DNA from: Marinifilum flexuosum
GTDB taxonomy: Bacteria > Bacteroidota > Bacteroidia > Bacteroidales > Marinifilaceae
Direction of reading: 5' to 3'
Assembly (NCBI RefSeq): GCF_003610555.1
Contig: NZ_RAPQ01000008.1
Span: 984,490-1,048,489 of the forward strand
DNA length: 64,000 bases
Made by a program: the position numbers and the translations under genes
The notes under the pieces: model-generated
What the model was told of the DNA's origin: nothing
What the model saw: the letters and a program-made list of their open reading frames with translations, nothing else
Databases searched by the model: none
In this document: positions 54,341 through 63,868 of the stretch, piece after piece
How positions within the stretch are numbered: the first letter of the stretch is position 1
Layout: each line of letters opens with the position of its first letter

Positions 54341-55732
54341 TTATTTGTATTTTTTAGGATTTACTTTTTGAATTTCACTCTCAACCAGACCGTCTTTAAA
54401 TCTGGTTTCAATTACATCGTTTTTAGATAATGATGAAATGTCTTTCACTATTTTCCCATCCTTTAAAGTTAGTGTATATCCTTTTTGTAGGATATTTTCA
54501 GGATTCAGATATTTTACACTTTGCTCGTGTAATGATAATTTATGCTTTTGATTTTCTAGCAGTCGACCAACTCGTATACCAATTTTACTATGCAGGTGTT
54601 CAGTATGACTCTTTTCAGTACTTAGTCGATGTTCTAGACCTAATTTTAATTTGGTTTTAAAGTTCTTCAAGTTAAACGAGTGCGACTTTGTTATTTGTTT
54701 TGCCGAATGAACTAACTTTTCATTTGCAAGTAAAAGCTGATTGGATTTTCGTTCCAAAATGGTTTTTACCAGTGGCGAAAACTTGTTCGACAGATAATGC
54801 AAATTCTCCGAAGCCTCAAGCAGTATTTCATTTATTCCGTTGTAAAATTCTTCCTGCAAACTTTCATGATAAGATTGTTTTTCATCAAAAGAGTCAATCA
54901 GGTATTCGGCAGCTGCGGTTGGTGTTTTAACACGCACATTGGCTACAATATCAACAATGGTTTCATCCCTTTCATGCCCAATTCCTGAAATTACAGGAAG
55001 CGGAAACTGGGCAATATTAAAAGCCAGCCAGTAACTATCGAAACAATTCAAATCGGCAGTTGAACCACCTCCTCGAATAATGACAACAACATCAAATACT
55101 TCTTCATACTCATTAATTCGATCGAGTGCCGCAATAATTGATTCTTCGGCCTGATTCCCTTGCATAATAGCCGGAAACAACTTGTAATGGAATTTGTATC
55201 CGGAAGGATTGTTTTCCAATTGATTTGTGAAATCCTCGTAACCAGCTGCTGTGGGAGATGAGATAAGCGCAATACACTTCGGAATTTCCGGGAAATCAAT
55301 TTCTTTATTCATTTCCAAAACTCCTTCTTCTTCTAGCCTGTTCAGAATCTCTTTTCTTCGTTTGGCAATATCTCCCAGCGTATAACTAGGATCGATATCT
55401 TTAATATTTAAGGTATATCCATAAATTTCCTGGAATTCTATGCTGACATTGATTAATACCTTAATTCCTGCAGAAAATCTTTGACCCGTGCTGGTTTCAA
55501 AATAAGGTTTTAACATTCTAAAAGTATAGGCCCAAATGGTTGCTCTGGCTTTGGCAATAATTTGATCTGTATCATCATCCTTTTCGACCAACTCCAAATA
55601 ACAATGGCCATTCTGATTGTAGCGGACTTCGCTAATTTCAGCTACAATCCACAAATCAGAATCAAAAGAGTTTTTTAAAACTCCTTTAATCCGATTATTT
55701 AATTGAAATAAGCTTATTCCTTTGTTTGCCAT
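54341..55732 (-). CDS. xseA: Exodeoxyribonuclease VII large subunit
   Basis: 463 residues. The N-terminal OB-fold is LFQLNNRIKGVLKNSFDSDL, WIVAEISEVRYNQNGHCYLE. The catalytic domain has IALISSPTAAGYEDFTNQL, VVVIIRGGGSTADLNCFDSY, ISGIGHERDETIVDIVANVR and KTPTAAAEYLID. A long coiled coil follows, and the C-terminal ILQKGYTLTLKDGKIVKDIS closes the protein. It forms ExoVII with XseB. It starts 17 bases after the YwqK-like gene. Confidence 0.95.
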   Translation of the reverse strand: MANKGISLFQLNNRIKGVLKNSFDSDLWIVAEISEVRYNQNGHCYLELVEKDDDTDQIIAKARATIWAYTFRMLKPYFETSTGQRFSAGIKVLINVSIEFQEIYGYTLNIKDIDPSYTLGDIAKRRKEILNRLEEEGVLEMNKEIDFPEIPKCIALISSPTAAGYEDFTNQLENNPSGYKFHYKLFPAIMQGNQAEESIIAALDRINEYEEVFDVVVIIRGGGSTADLNCFDSYWLAFNIAQFPLPVISGIGHERDETIVDIVANVRVKTPTAAAEYLIDSFDEKQSYHESLQEEFYNGINEILLEASENLHYLSNKFSPLVKTILERKSNQLLLANEKLVHSAKQITKSHSFNLKNFKTKLKLGLEHRLSTEKSHTEHLHSKIGIRVGRLLENQKHKLSLHEQSVKYLNPENILQKGYTLTLKDGKIVKDISSLSKNDVIETRFKDGLVESEIQKVNPKKYK

Positions 55733-55749
55733 AGTCTCCTTCGTAAAGT

Positions 55750-56559
55750 TTATCGTCTCATTTGAGAGCGTAAGAATGAATCAGGATCATTTACGTAATT
55801 TTCAGGATCACTTTTGATTAGTTTCTCCTTTTGAGCTTCCATTTGCTCCAGTTTTTTCATTTGTTCATTATCGAGCTCATCTTGATTCAAAGCCACACCA
55901 TTTTTGTATTCAATGGTAAAAAGCAAATCTCCTTTTTCAGAATAATGATTCCAACTACCAGTTTTTTTATTGTTGAGATAATCTCCTCCAAACTGGATAA
56001 TGCCATTTGGGTAAAAAGCTTGAAAACCACCATTTAATTTACCTTCTTCATACATCGCTTCGATATAAGGTTTACCATTTTCAAAAAAGCGTTTCCAAAT
56101 ACCGTGTTTTTTTCCCTTAGCAAAAGGAATAGATTCTGAAACTTTGCCATTTTTAAAACGGTACTCACTTGGGCCATTTTTAATGCCATTTTGGAATGTT
56201 TCAATTGCACGAATATTTCCTTTTTTATCGAAATAATTCCAGGTGCTATCTTTTTGTGAATTTATGAAATTCCCTTTGGCAACTAGCTGAGCCGATTCAT
56301 TGTAAAGTTCTGATTTTGCTTTAATCCCATCTTTTGAAAAAATTAAAATAGCTTTTAGGTTGCCATTGGTATGAAAGCGTTCCATTCGTCCACTTGGTTT
56401 GTTATCAAGAAAACTGCCTTTGTATTTAATTTTACCATTAGGATATTTCTTAATCCAAACACCTTGCTTTAAGCCATTTTTATCTGTTTTGTTGATTTCT
56501 TGAGCAGGTGAAAATATTGGAGCTATTAATAAGAGTAGAATGAATAAGTTTTTTATCAT
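55750..56559 (-). CDS. Secreted MORN-repeat / YwqK-like protein
   Basis: 269 residues with signal peptide (LFILLLLIAPIFSPAQE). It consists of repeated beta-hairpins of the form G-x-W-x-x-Y/F-x-x-N/D-G-x-x-x (GLKQGVWIKKYPNGKIKYKG, KDSTWNYFDKKGNIRAIETF, GKKHGIWKRFFENGKPYIEA, KTGSWNHYSEKGDLLFTIEY), about seven to eight in all. Databases often label such proteins YwqK-family antitoxin, but no toxin gene adjoins it, so that label should not be read as function. It ends in a charged helical tail. It probably begins the transcript with xseA, xseB, dacB and the kinase gene. Confidence 0.8.
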   Translation of the reverse strand: MIKNLFILLLLIAPIFSPAQEINKTDKNGLKQGVWIKKYPNGKIKYKGSFLDNKPSGRMERFHTNGNLKAILIFSKDGIKAKSELYNESAQLVAKGNFINSQKDSTWNYFDKKGNIRAIETFQNGIKNGPSEYRFKNGKVSESIPFAKGKKHGIWKRFFENGKPYIEAMYEEGKLNGGFQAFYPNGIIQFGGDYLNNKKTGSWNHYSEKGDLLFTIEYKNGVALNQDELDNEQMKKLEQMEAQKEKLIKSDPENYVNDPDSFLRSQMRR

Positions 56560-56869
56560 TTTGTTCAGTTTTTATCTTCTTGGCAATTTTGTTATTATCG
56601 TATTATCAAGCTAACACAAAACTAATAAAACTATAACAGCCATAAAAAAAACTTGAGCTTTTCCCATAAAAACCAATAGGTTCGAATCATTAATAATAGA
56701 AATATGTTGTACATCATTTCTAATATTTTTTGGATAGCATTGATATTTCGTATTTTATGAATCAAATTAAATGTATTATTCTCTAATTATGTATTGTTGA
56801 ATGTGGTGATGAGACAATTGATTTGAAGTGAGAGAATGCGTTTTTTGGATTTGATTTCACAAAACTCAA
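56560..56869. other. Intergenic region between YwqK-like and unassigned gene
   Basis: About 310 AT-rich bases between divergent starts. A TAGTTTTG box on the minus strand (56624-56617) could serve the YwqK-like gene but lacks a TTG partner. I see nothing else. Confidence 0.4.
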
Positions 56870-57616
56870 ATGTATAATGGAATCAAAAAAGATGGAAATA
56901 ATAACAAAAGCATAACTAACAAAATTGGTGGTATGGAGACAATGGATTTTCCTTTTAATTTCGATGAAATGCCAATTGCGGCAAAATTCATCTCCGACAG
57001 TTTCTCTAGAGATATTGAGGACTTTCAAAGAGTTTATCCTGTATTTGATGATGTGTTTAAAGCACGCTTTGCTGAGCAAATCAGAAAAGCAAAAGATATC
57101 GTATGTTGTGGGCCTGAAGGGGTGAAAATTCAGAATATCAGGATAGGCGTATTCAGAAAAATAGAAAGTTTGAATACTTTAATTTTAGAGGCACAGGATT
57201 ATTTTCCAATATCAAGAATAAAACAGTTCGATTATATTGTAGAAATTATTGAGAAAAAGAATTTGAGCTCAATCTTATCGATTGTGCCAAATCTTTTACA
57301 ACAACTTGAGGCAAATGTGCCAACTCAAAACGAAGATGTTGCTCAATCCATAATAGATGGAATTCAATCAATCTATCAGGTTCTGAAGCTAGATCGTATA
57401 GAACTCAATCGTTTGCTTAATTCACGTGGATTGCTGAAGGAGGAAGTTTTCCGTTGTTTAAATCATCTTTGGGCAACCATGCAGGATGTAATGGAGATTG
57501 GACAAAGTCTATATCGAAAGGATGATCCTATGAAGTGTGTTGAGTATGAACTCAACTATATCAAGATGAAAGTAAAGACTTTCTGGATGCACTCAGTGCC
57601 AGATAAAGTAGTTTAG
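56870..57616 (+). CDS. Unassigned mostly helical protein
   Basis: 248 residues from the first ATG, with an alternative start at 56933 (METMDFPFNF), which removes 21 lysine- and asparagine-rich residues and may be the true one. No signal peptide or membrane helix. The protein appears almost wholly helical, with segments such as RFAEQIRKAKDIVCCGPEGV, DYIVEIIEKKNLSSIL and RLLNSRGLLKEEVFRCLNHL. I recognise no family or catalytic motif. It stands alone between the YwqK-like gene and dnaK and ends at a bidirectional terminator. Confidence 0.7.
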   Translation: MYNGIKKDGNNNKSITNKIGGMETMDFPFNFDEMPIAAKFISDSFSRDIEDFQRVYPVFDDVFKARFAEQIRKAKDIVCCGPEGVKIQNIRIGVFRKIESLNTLILEAQDYFPISRIKQFDYIVEIIEKKNLSSILSIVPNLLQQLEANVPTQNEDVAQSIIDGIQSIYQVLKLDRIELNRLLNSRGLLKEEVFRCLNHLWATMQDVMEIGQSLYRKDDPMKCVEYELNYIKMKVKTFWMHSVPDKVV

Positions 57617-57656
57617 TTTAACTGTTAGTTTTGAACTTATAATAATACCAAGCATA

Positions 57657-57687
57657 AAAATGGCGATCGAATTTCGATCGCCATTTT
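57657..57687. terminator. Bidirectional terminator between the unassigned gene and dnaK
   Basis: Fifteen-base perfect arms (57657-57671 and 57673-57687, core TGGCGATCGAA) around one base, with A and T flanks. It can end both converging transcripts. Confidence 0.88.
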
Positions 57688-57706
57688 ATATATATCTGAA
57701 GTCAAA

Positions 57707-59623
57707 TTATTTTACTTCTTCAAAGTCAACATCAGTTACTTCATCATCTGATTTTGTTTGGCCTCCAGCTTGACCTCCAGCTTGTGCACCAGCATCAGGA
57801 CCCGGTTGGCCACCTTGCTGTTGTTGTGCGTTGTACATCTCTTGAGATGCAGCTTGGAATACATTGTTTAATTCCTCAATAGCAGCGTTACAAGCATCAA
57901 CATCCTGAGCTTTGTGCGCTTCTTTTAACTTGTTCAATGCATCTTCGATTGGCTGCTTTTTGTCAGCTGGCAACTTATCGCCGATTTCTTTCAACTGCTT
58001 TTCAGTCTGGAAAATCATACCGTCAGCCTTGTTCAAAGTATCGATTTTTTCTTTTGCCTTGTTATCAGCTTCTTCGTTAGCCTTAGCTTCTTCACGCATT
58101 CTTTCGATTTCAGCGTCAGATAATCCTGAAGATGCTTCGATACGAATATTTTGCTCTTTACCTGTTCCTTTATCTTTAGCAGATACATTCAAGATACCAT
58201 TTGCATCAATATCGAAAGTAACTTCGATTTGCGGAATACCACGTGGTGCTGGAGGAATGCTATCCAGGTGGAAACGACCAATTGTTTTGTTTCCTTGCGC
58301 CATTGGTCTCTCACCTTGAAGAATGTGAATTTCTACAGAAGGCTGGTTGTCGGCAGCTGTTGTAAATGTTTCAGTTTTCTTAGTTGGGATTGTAGTGTTT
58401 GCTTCAATCAATTTAGTCATTACACCACCCATAGTTTCAATACCTAATGAAAGAGGAGTAACATCCAAAAGAAGAACGTCTTTTACTTCACCAGTTAATA
58501 CACCACCTTGAATTGCAGCTCCTACAGCTACTACTTCGTCAGGGTTTACACCTTTTGATGGAGCTTTACCGAAGAATTCTTGTACTTTATTTTGGATAGC
58601 TGGGATACGAGTAGAACCACCTACCAAGATTACTTCGTCAATTTCTGAAGCAGTTACACCAGCATCGTTCAATGCAGCTCTACATGGCTCAATTACTGCC
58701 TGAATCAGGCTGTCAGCCAATTGCTCGAATTGTGCACGAGAAAGAGTTTTAACCAAGTGCTTTGGAATACCGTTAACTGGCATAATGTATGGCAAGTTGA
58801 TTTCAGTGCTAGTTGAGCTAGACAATTCAACTTTAGCTTTCTCAGCAGCTTCTTTTAAACGCTGAAGAGCCATAGGATCCTGACGTAAGTCGATTCCTTC
58901 TTCTTTGTTGAATTCATCAGCCAACCAGTCGATAATTACCTGATCGAAATCATCACCACCAAGGTGAGTATCACCATTAGTTGATTTTACTTCGAATACA
59001 CCATCACCTAATTCAAGGACTGAAATATCGAAAGTACCACCACCAAGGTCAAATACCGCAATTTTCATATCCTGATCTTTCTTGTCAAGACCATATGCCA
59101 AAGATGCAGCTGTTGGCTCGTTGATAATACGTTTAACAGTTAAACCTGCAATTTCACCAGCTTCTTTAGTTGCCTGACGTTGTGCATCGTTAAAGTAAGC
59201 AGGAACTGTAATTACAGCTTCAGTTACTTCTTGTCCAAGATAATCTTCAGCAGTTTTCTTCATTTTTTGAAGAGTCATTGCTGAAATTTCTTGTGGAGAA
59301 TATTTTCTATCGTCAATTTCAACACGTGGAGTGTTGTTTTCACCTTTTAAAATTTTGTAAGGAACACGTCCGATTTCTTTACCTACTTTGTCGTAAGTTT
59401 CACCCATAAATCTCTTGATGGAGAAAATTGTTTTAGTTGGGTTTGTGATTGCCTGACGTTTTGCAGGATCACCTACTTTTCTTTCACCATTTTCTACAAA
59501 CGCTACAATAGACGGAGTAGTTCTTTTTCCTTCACTGTTAGGAATTACTACAGGCTCGTTACCTTCCATTACAGATACACAAGAGTTGGTAGTTCCTAAG
59601 TCGATTCCAATAATTTTACCCAT
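57707..59623 (-). CDS. dnaK: Molecular chaperone DnaK (Hsp70)
   Basis: 638 residues, full length. The ATPase domain begins [18 protein letters not shown] and has [50 protein letters not shown] and [12 protein letters not shown]. The substrate domain carries [18 protein letters not shown] and the helical lid follows. The tail is Gly/Gln-rich and ends DVDFEEVK, the Bacteroidota form of the EEVD-like end. It is alone: grpE and dnaJ are not in the window and I found no CIRCE element upstream. Confidence 0.97.
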   Translation of the reverse strand: MGKIIGIDLGTTNSCVSVMEGNEPVVIPNSEGKRTTPSIVAFVENGERKVGDPAKRQAITNPTKTIFSIKRFMGETYDKVGKEIGRVPYKILKGENNTPRVEIDDRKYSPQEISAMTLQKMKKTAEDYLGQEVTEAVITVPAYFNDAQRQATKEAGEIAGLTVKRIINEPTAASLAYGLDKKDQDMKIAVFDLGGGTFDISVLELGDGVFEVKSTNGDTHLGGDDFDQVIIDWLADEFNKEEGIDLRQDPMALQRLKEAAEKAKVELSSSTSTEINLPYIMPVNGIPKHLVKTLSRAQFEQLADSLIQAVIEPCRAALNDAGVTASEIDEVILVGGSTRIPAIQNKVQEFFGKAPSKGVNPDEVVAVGAAIQGGVLTGEVKDVLLLDVTPLSLGIETMGGVMTKLIEANTTIPTKKTETFTTAADNQPSVEIHILQGERPMAQGNKTIGRFHLDSIPPAPRGIPQIEVTFDIDANGILNVSAKDKGTGKEQNIRIEASSGLSDAEIERMREEAKANEEADNKAKEKIDTLNKADGMIFQTEKQLKEIGDKLPADKKQPIEDALNKLKEAHKAQDVDACNAAIEELNNVFQAASQEMYNAQQQQGGQPGPDAGAQAGGQAGGQTKSDDEVTDVDFEEVK

Positions 59624-60050
59624 TTTAAGTATTTATTTAATGTTCTTATTTTTTTCTAATACACTCGCGGATCATTTTTTTAATCCGACAGGGAATAATC
59701 AAAGCCTGTGCCATTCCGAAAATTGTAGTTTCGAATGTAAAACTGGCACAGATTGTAAAATTATCCGCTAAAATCATGACAGTTTTACTGACAGAAAGAC
59801 AGAATCTCTAATGATTAATTATAAATGATGAATTACTACTGGAATATTCATTCAGCTTTTTATTCATTTAAGCACTCACTTAATATCTCATTAAAGCAAC
59901 TCTTCATTAACTTTTTCCTTTTAGCTTGATACTTTAAGCTTTTTTATAACTTTGCAGTCTTGTACCATTGAAAAAATATTGATGGTATAAAACTAAAACA
60001 GAGTTAGGATAATTGCACCTTACTTATCTATTGTCCAAAAAAATAAGATC
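59624..60050. other. Intergenic region between divergent dnaK and panB
   Basis: About 430 bases. It contains the panB promoter (59926-59954). I found no heat-shock-type CIRCE repeat and no TAnnTTTG box pointing to dnaK, so dnaK control is not visible. A G/C-rich patch near 59700-59770 shows no stable hairpin with a T-run. Confidence 0.5.
59926..59954 (+). promoter_or_regulatory. Bacteroidota promoter for panB
   Basis: TTG (59926-59928), 18 bases, then TAACTTTG (59947-59954). Transcription would start near 59961, leaving a leader of about 90 bases. Confidence 0.7.
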
Positions 60051-60869
60051 ATGTCAATTCATAAAGAATCGGTAAAGAGAGTGACAACACATGTACTCTC
60101 AGAAATGAAATTGAAGGGAGAAAAAATCTCCATGCTAACTTCTTACGACTACTCTATGGCTACTATTGTTGATAGAGCAGGTATAGATGTAATATTAGTT
60201 GGCGATTCGGCATCTAATGTTATGGCAGGACATGAAACCACACTGCCTATTACTTTAGATCAGATGATTTATCATGGTGCGTCGGTTGTTCGTGCTGTAC
60301 AAAGAGCTTTGGTTGTAGTTGATTTGCCTTTTGGTACTTATCAGGGAAATTCGAAAGAAGCATTGAATTCTTCTATTCGCATTATGAAAGAGGCTAGTGC
60401 AGATGCTGTCAAACTGGAAGGTGGTAGTGAGGTATTGGAATCAGTTAACCGAATTCTATCAGCTGGTATTCCAGTAATGGGGCATTTGGGATTAACACCA
60501 CAATCAATTCATAAGTTTGGTACATATGCTGTACGTGCCAAAGAAGAGGAAGAAGCAGAAAAATTACTTGAAGATGCCAAACTGCTAGAAGAGGCGGGAT
60601 GTTTTGCAATCGTATTGGAGAAAATTCCAGCCGGATTGGCTAAGAAAGTTGCAGAAAGTGTTTCAATTCCTATCATAGGTATTGGTGCAGGTAATGGTGT
60701 TGATGGACAGGTGTTGGTGATTCATGACATGTTGGGAATTACTCAAGAATTTTCTCCACGTTTCTTAAGAAGATACCACAACTTGTTTGCAGAAATTAAG
60801 GGAGCAGTTGAAACCTATATTGGAGATGTAAAATCCAAGGATTTCCCTAATGAAAGAGAACAATATTAA
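60051..60869 (+). CDS. panB: 3-methyl-2-oxobutanoate hydroxymethyltransferase PanB
   Basis: 272 residues, standard length. It transfers a hydroxymethyl group from methylenetetrahydrofolate to 2-oxoisovalerate, the first step of pantothenate and CoA synthesis. [40 protein letters not shown] (metal-binding aspartate), [34 protein letters not shown] and [18 protein letters not shown] are all family signatures. It may share a transcript with the pseudouridine synthase gene 53 bases downstream. Confidence 0.96.
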   Translation: MSIHKESVKRVTTHVLSEMKLKGEKISMLTSYDYSMATIVDRAGIDVILVGDSASNVMAGHETTLPITLDQMIYHGASVVRAVQRALVVVDLPFGTYQGNSKEALNSSIRIMKEASADAVKLEGGSEVLESVNRILSAGIPVMGHLGLTPQSIHKFGTYAVRAKEEEEAEKLLEDAKLLEEAGCFAIVLEKIPAGLAKKVAESVSIPIIGIGAGNGVDGQVLVIHDMLGITQEFSPRFLRRYHNLFAEIKGAVETYIGDVKSKDFPNEREQY

Positions 60870-60921
60870 AGTTCAAAGTAAAAAGTTTAAAGTCAACAAG
60901 TCAATTATTGACTAGTTACCA

Positions 60922-61635
60922 ATGACTAAAAGAATGGCAAGAGAAAGACTAGAAGTATTATATGAGGACAATCACATTATTGCAATAAACAAGCGATGTG
61001 GTGATATTGTGCAAGGAGATCAGACTGGAGATGAACCTTTGAGCGAGAAGGTTAAGAAATATATCAAAAGAAAATACGACAAACCAGGAGATGTTTACCT
61101 TGGCGTACCTCATAGAATTGACAGACCTGTTAGTGGTGTTGTTATTTTTGCAAAAACCAGCAAAGCCTTAACACGTTTGAATAAAATGTTTCAGCAAAAG
61201 GCTGATCAGATTGATAAGATTTATTGGGCAATAGTTCAAAATTGTCCGAGAGTGGAAGAGGAAACTTTAAAGCATTATTTGTTGCGAAACCAAGAGAAGA
61301 ATCGTACAAATGCATTCGATAAAGAGAAGAAAGGTGCGAAAGAAGCAATTCTTGAGTACAAACTGTTGACTCGTTCTCAGAAATATTTCTTGTTGGAGGT
61401 GAAGCTTCATACAGGTCGCCATCATCAAATTAGAGCACAACTTTCGAAAGTTGGCATGCCAATTCGTGGCGATTTAAAATATGGAGCTCCTCGTTCTAAA
61501 AATGGAGGAGGAATTGGCCTTCATGCCAGAGAAATTGGTTTTATGCATCCAGTAAAGCAAGAGCCAATTAGAATTAAAGCTCCAGTTCCACAAGACGATA
61601 ATTTGTGGAAGGAATTGCAAAAATTAGCAGAATAA
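60922..61635 (+). CDS. RluA-family RNA pseudouridine synthase
   Basis: 237 residues. VLYEDNHIIAINKRCGDIVQ starts the catalytic domain and PHRIDRPVSGVVIFAKTSKA contains the catalytic aspartate of the H-R-I/L-D-x-x-x-S-G motif. LHTGRHHQIRAQLSKVGMPI and IGLHAREIGFMHP complete the signature. No S4 RNA-binding domain is present, so it is a short RluA-type enzyme like those in many Bacteroidota. The target uridine in rRNA or tRNA is not predictable. Confidence 0.9.
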   Translation: MTKRMARERLEVLYEDNHIIAINKRCGDIVQGDQTGDEPLSEKVKKYIKRKYDKPGDVYLGVPHRIDRPVSGVVIFAKTSKALTRLNKMFQQKADQIDKIYWAIVQNCPRVEEETLKHYLLRNQEKNRTNAFDKEKKGAKEAILEYKLLTRSQKYFLLEVKLHTGRHHQIRAQLSKVGMPIRGDLKYGAPRSKNGGGIGLHAREIGFMHPVKQEPIRIKAPVPQDDNLWKELQKLAE

Positions 61636-61640
61636 ATAAT

Positions 61641-61673
61641 AAAAAAACGGAAGCCATTGGCTTCCGTTTTTTT
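61641..61673. terminator. Bidirectional terminator between rluA-like and cdd
   Basis: Fifteen-base perfect arms (61641-61655, 61659-61673; core ACGGAAGCC) around ATT, with A-run and T-run flanks. It serves the two converging genes. Confidence 0.9.
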
Positions 61674-62157
61674 ATTCATTCAACATATCCTTATCAAAGA
61701 AAAGCGGCAACAATTGCTTAATGCTTTCCACGATTCGAATTTTGTTTTCACCACAAAGAATTACTCTAATTGGCTGGTTGTACCTGTCTTCAGTTTCCAG
61801 TAGAACTTGTCGGCAAGAGCCACAAGGAGGTACGGGAGTTTCCAGAAAGCTGCCATTTGTTCTTGAAGTAATGGCGATTGCTTTAACGGGCACATCTGGG
61901 TATTTGGCATTAGCATAAAAAACCGCTACACGTTCTGCACATAAGCCCGATGGATAAGCAGAGTTTTCCTGATTATTACCTTGAACCATCTCACCATTCT
62001 CCAGTAACAAAGCTGCACCAACATTAAATTTAGAATATGGAGCATAAGAGCGATGAGCCGCATCTTTGGCCTGATTAACCAATGCTTGATCTTCTTTCGA
62101 AAGTTCGTCTATCGAATCGTATTCGTAAACTGTTGTTATAATTTGTGTTTTCTTCAT
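61672..62157 (-). CDS. cdd: Cytidine deaminase
   Basis: 161 residues. SYAPYSKFNVGAALLLENGE starts the fold. The zinc site is GLCAERVAVFYA, with the C-A-E form, and VPPCGSCRQVLLE, giving three cysteine ligands as in tetrameric cytidine deaminases. It hydrolyses cytidine and deoxycytidine to uridine forms for pyrimidine salvage. The N-terminus is about 20 residues longer than in Bacillus. Its stop overlaps the terminator stem. Confidence 0.93.
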   Translation of the reverse strand: MKKTQIITTVYEYDSIDELSKEDQALVNQAKDAAHRSYAPYSKFNVGAALLLENGEMVQGNNQENSAYPSGLCAERVAVFYANAKYPDVPVKAIAITSRTNGSFLETPVPPCGSCRQVLLETEDRYNQPIRVILCGENKIRIVESIKQLLPLFFDKDMLNE

Positions 62158-62415
62158 TTTATAGCCATTAGTAAGCAGTATTAAGTAATTGGTTATATAC
62201 TAACTACTCGTACTCATAAATATACAATAGTTTCGATAATATTTACTAAAACATCATCGTTAGCTTATCAACGGAATATCTTGTGAATAAAAATTGATAC
62301 AGAAATATCAATGGATAACAGGATTGTTATATTTTTATGGTTGTTTTTGAAATCGGAACGAAGATATACATAAATTTTGATTTCTCATTTATTATCGCTT
62401 TTACTTTAGATTTTT

Positions 62416-63351
62416 ATGAAGAAAATTATCTTATACACACTACTTGTAATTGTCACATGCTCAAGTGTGTTTGCAAAAAATTATACCAGAAAAGAATACA
62501 TTCAAAAATATAAAGATTTAGCGATTCGAGAAATGGAACGCACTGGTATTCCAGCCAGTATCACAATGGCTCAGGGAGTATTAGAGTCACAAAATGGTAA
62601 TTCTCTTTTGGCGCGCAAGGCCAATAACCATTTTGGAATCAAATGTCACGATTGGGTTGGGCCGAGTATGAAATTCGATGATGACAAAAAAAATGAGTGC
62701 TTCAGAAAATATACTAACCCATATGAGTCGTATAAGGATCATTCAAAATTCCTGACAACACGTTCGCGATATGCTTTTTTATTCAAGTACCGATCGGATG
62801 ATTACAAACGTTGGGCGCATGGATTAAAAAAAGCAGGTTATGCCACAGACCCAAAATATGCCCACAAGTTGATTAGTATTATTGAAGCTGAACATTTGTA
62901 TAAATTAGATAGAAAAGGAGCAGGTAAAGATTTTGTTGTAAGCAAACCTGATGATACTGAATTGGCAGATATAGATGGTGATTTAAGTATTGATCCATTT
63001 GGAGCCCGATTGGAAGAGGCCAATGGTATTCATTATATCGTAACCAAAAAAGGTGATACTTTCTATAGTATTGAGAAGAACTTGGGAGTAGAACGTAAAA
63101 AGTTACTTCGTTATAATGATCTTCCTAAAAACTACATTTTACAGATTGATCAGAGATTATATCTGCATAACAAGCGAAATAAAGCTGCCCGCGGCTATAA
63201 TTTCCACCGTGTAAAAGAAGGTGAATCATTGTATGGTATTTCGCAGCAGTATGGTGTGAAATTGAAGAGACTTTGCAAGTACAATGGAGTGAAGAAAAAT
63301 TACAAAGTTCAGACAGGTGAGCGTATTTGGTTACGCAAAAAGAAAAGATAG
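62416..63351 (+). CDS. Peptidoglycan glucosaminidase with two LysM domains
   Basis: 311 residues with signal peptide (IILYTLLVIVTCSSVFAKN). The glucosaminidase (FlgJ-type) domain spans about 25-165: RTGIPASITMAQGVLESQNG with the catalytic glutamate, KANNHFGIKCHDW, FRKYTNPYESYKDHSKFL and WAHGLKKAGYATDPKYAHKL. Two LysM modules follow, HYIVTKKGDTFYSIEKNLGV (about 212-255) and HRVKEGESLYGISQQYGVKL (about 265-308), which bind glycan. It is a cell-wall hydrolase for growth or separation. It has its own terminator. Confidence 0.92.
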   Translation: MKKIILYTLLVIVTCSSVFAKNYTRKEYIQKYKDLAIREMERTGIPASITMAQGVLESQNGNSLLARKANNHFGIKCHDWVGPSMKFDDDKKNECFRKYTNPYESYKDHSKFLTTRSRYAFLFKYRSDDYKRWAHGLKKAGYATDPKYAHKLISIIEAEHLYKLDRKGAGKDFVVSKPDDTELADIDGDLSIDPFGARLEEANGIHYIVTKKGDTFYSIEKNLGVERKKLLRYNDLPKNYILQIDQRLYLHNKRNKAARGYNFHRVKEGESLYGISQQYGVKLKRLCKYNGVKKNYKVQTGERIWLRKKKR

Positions 63352-63375
63352 TTAATATTGAAATTCAATAGGTGT

Positions 63376-63405
63376 AAAATCCGGTTCCTGAGAACCGGAT
63401 TTTTT
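63376..63405. terminator. Terminator between the glucosaminidase and DoxX-like genes
   Basis: Twelve-base arms AAAATCCGGTTC (63376-63387) and GAACCGGATTTT (63392-63403), CTGA loop, T-run after. It lies between converging genes. Confidence 0.88.
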
Positions 63406-63412
63406 AGTACAC

Positions 63413-63868
63413 TTATTTTTTCGAATAGATCAAACTACCACCAATAGTTAGTGCAGCCGATATAATCATGATGTTTTTGATGACATATTGGCCTTCGAGA
63501 GTTGGAAGTAAAATGTTTCCTCCTTGAAAAGTAACTTCAGGAAGTATAAACAAGGGCATAAACGTTCCTGTCATTTGAAGGAATAATAAGCCAATAGCGA
63601 TGCGTGTGCTTTTTTTAAACAAGAAGAAAATCCCAATTAACACTTCCCACCATCCAATAATATCAACCCAGGTTTCAGCAGCGAATAATGGCATCCAGCT
63701 AACGGTTGATTTTACCAAAGGTATCGCAGCTGATAGACCAATTGGCTTTAGTATACCAAACCAAATGAAAATCACAGCAAATGATATGCGAATGGCAGGT
63801 ATAGATAATCTTTGCATGTACTTGGCAATTTTACGATCCAGTTCTTTAAATTTTATATTCATGATCAT
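63413..63868 (-). CDS. DoxX/YkgB-like small membrane protein
   Basis: 151 residues with four predicted membrane helices at about 25-45, 65-85, 88-108 and 125-147. IRISFAVIFIWFGILKPIGL in the first helix and VDIIGWWEVLIGIFFLFKKS in the second are typical of the DoxX/DUF417 group. The group is linked loosely to redox or stress processes and has no firm biochemical role. ATG two codons later (MNIKFKELDRK) is an equally good start. The remaining 130 bases to the window edge hold nothing I can identify. Confidence 0.78.
   Translation of the reverse strand: MIMNIKFKELDRKIAKYMQRLSIPAIRISFAVIFIWFGILKPIGLSAAIPLVKSTVSWMPLFAAETWVDIIGWWEVLIGIFFLFKKSTRIAIGLLFLQMTGTFMPLFILPEVTFQGGNILLPTLEGQYVIKNIMIISAALTIGGSLIYSKK

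Noticed and set aside
55750-56559. Toxin-antitoxin module
   Set aside because: The YwqK-type name suggests an antitoxin, but the protein is secreted, made of MORN-like repeats, and no toxin gene adjoins it.
59624-60050. CIRCE heat-shock operator before dnaK
   Set aside because: I looked for the TTAGCACTC / GAGTGCTAA inverted repeat and found only a lone AGCACTCA half-like match near 59871, with no partner at nine bases.
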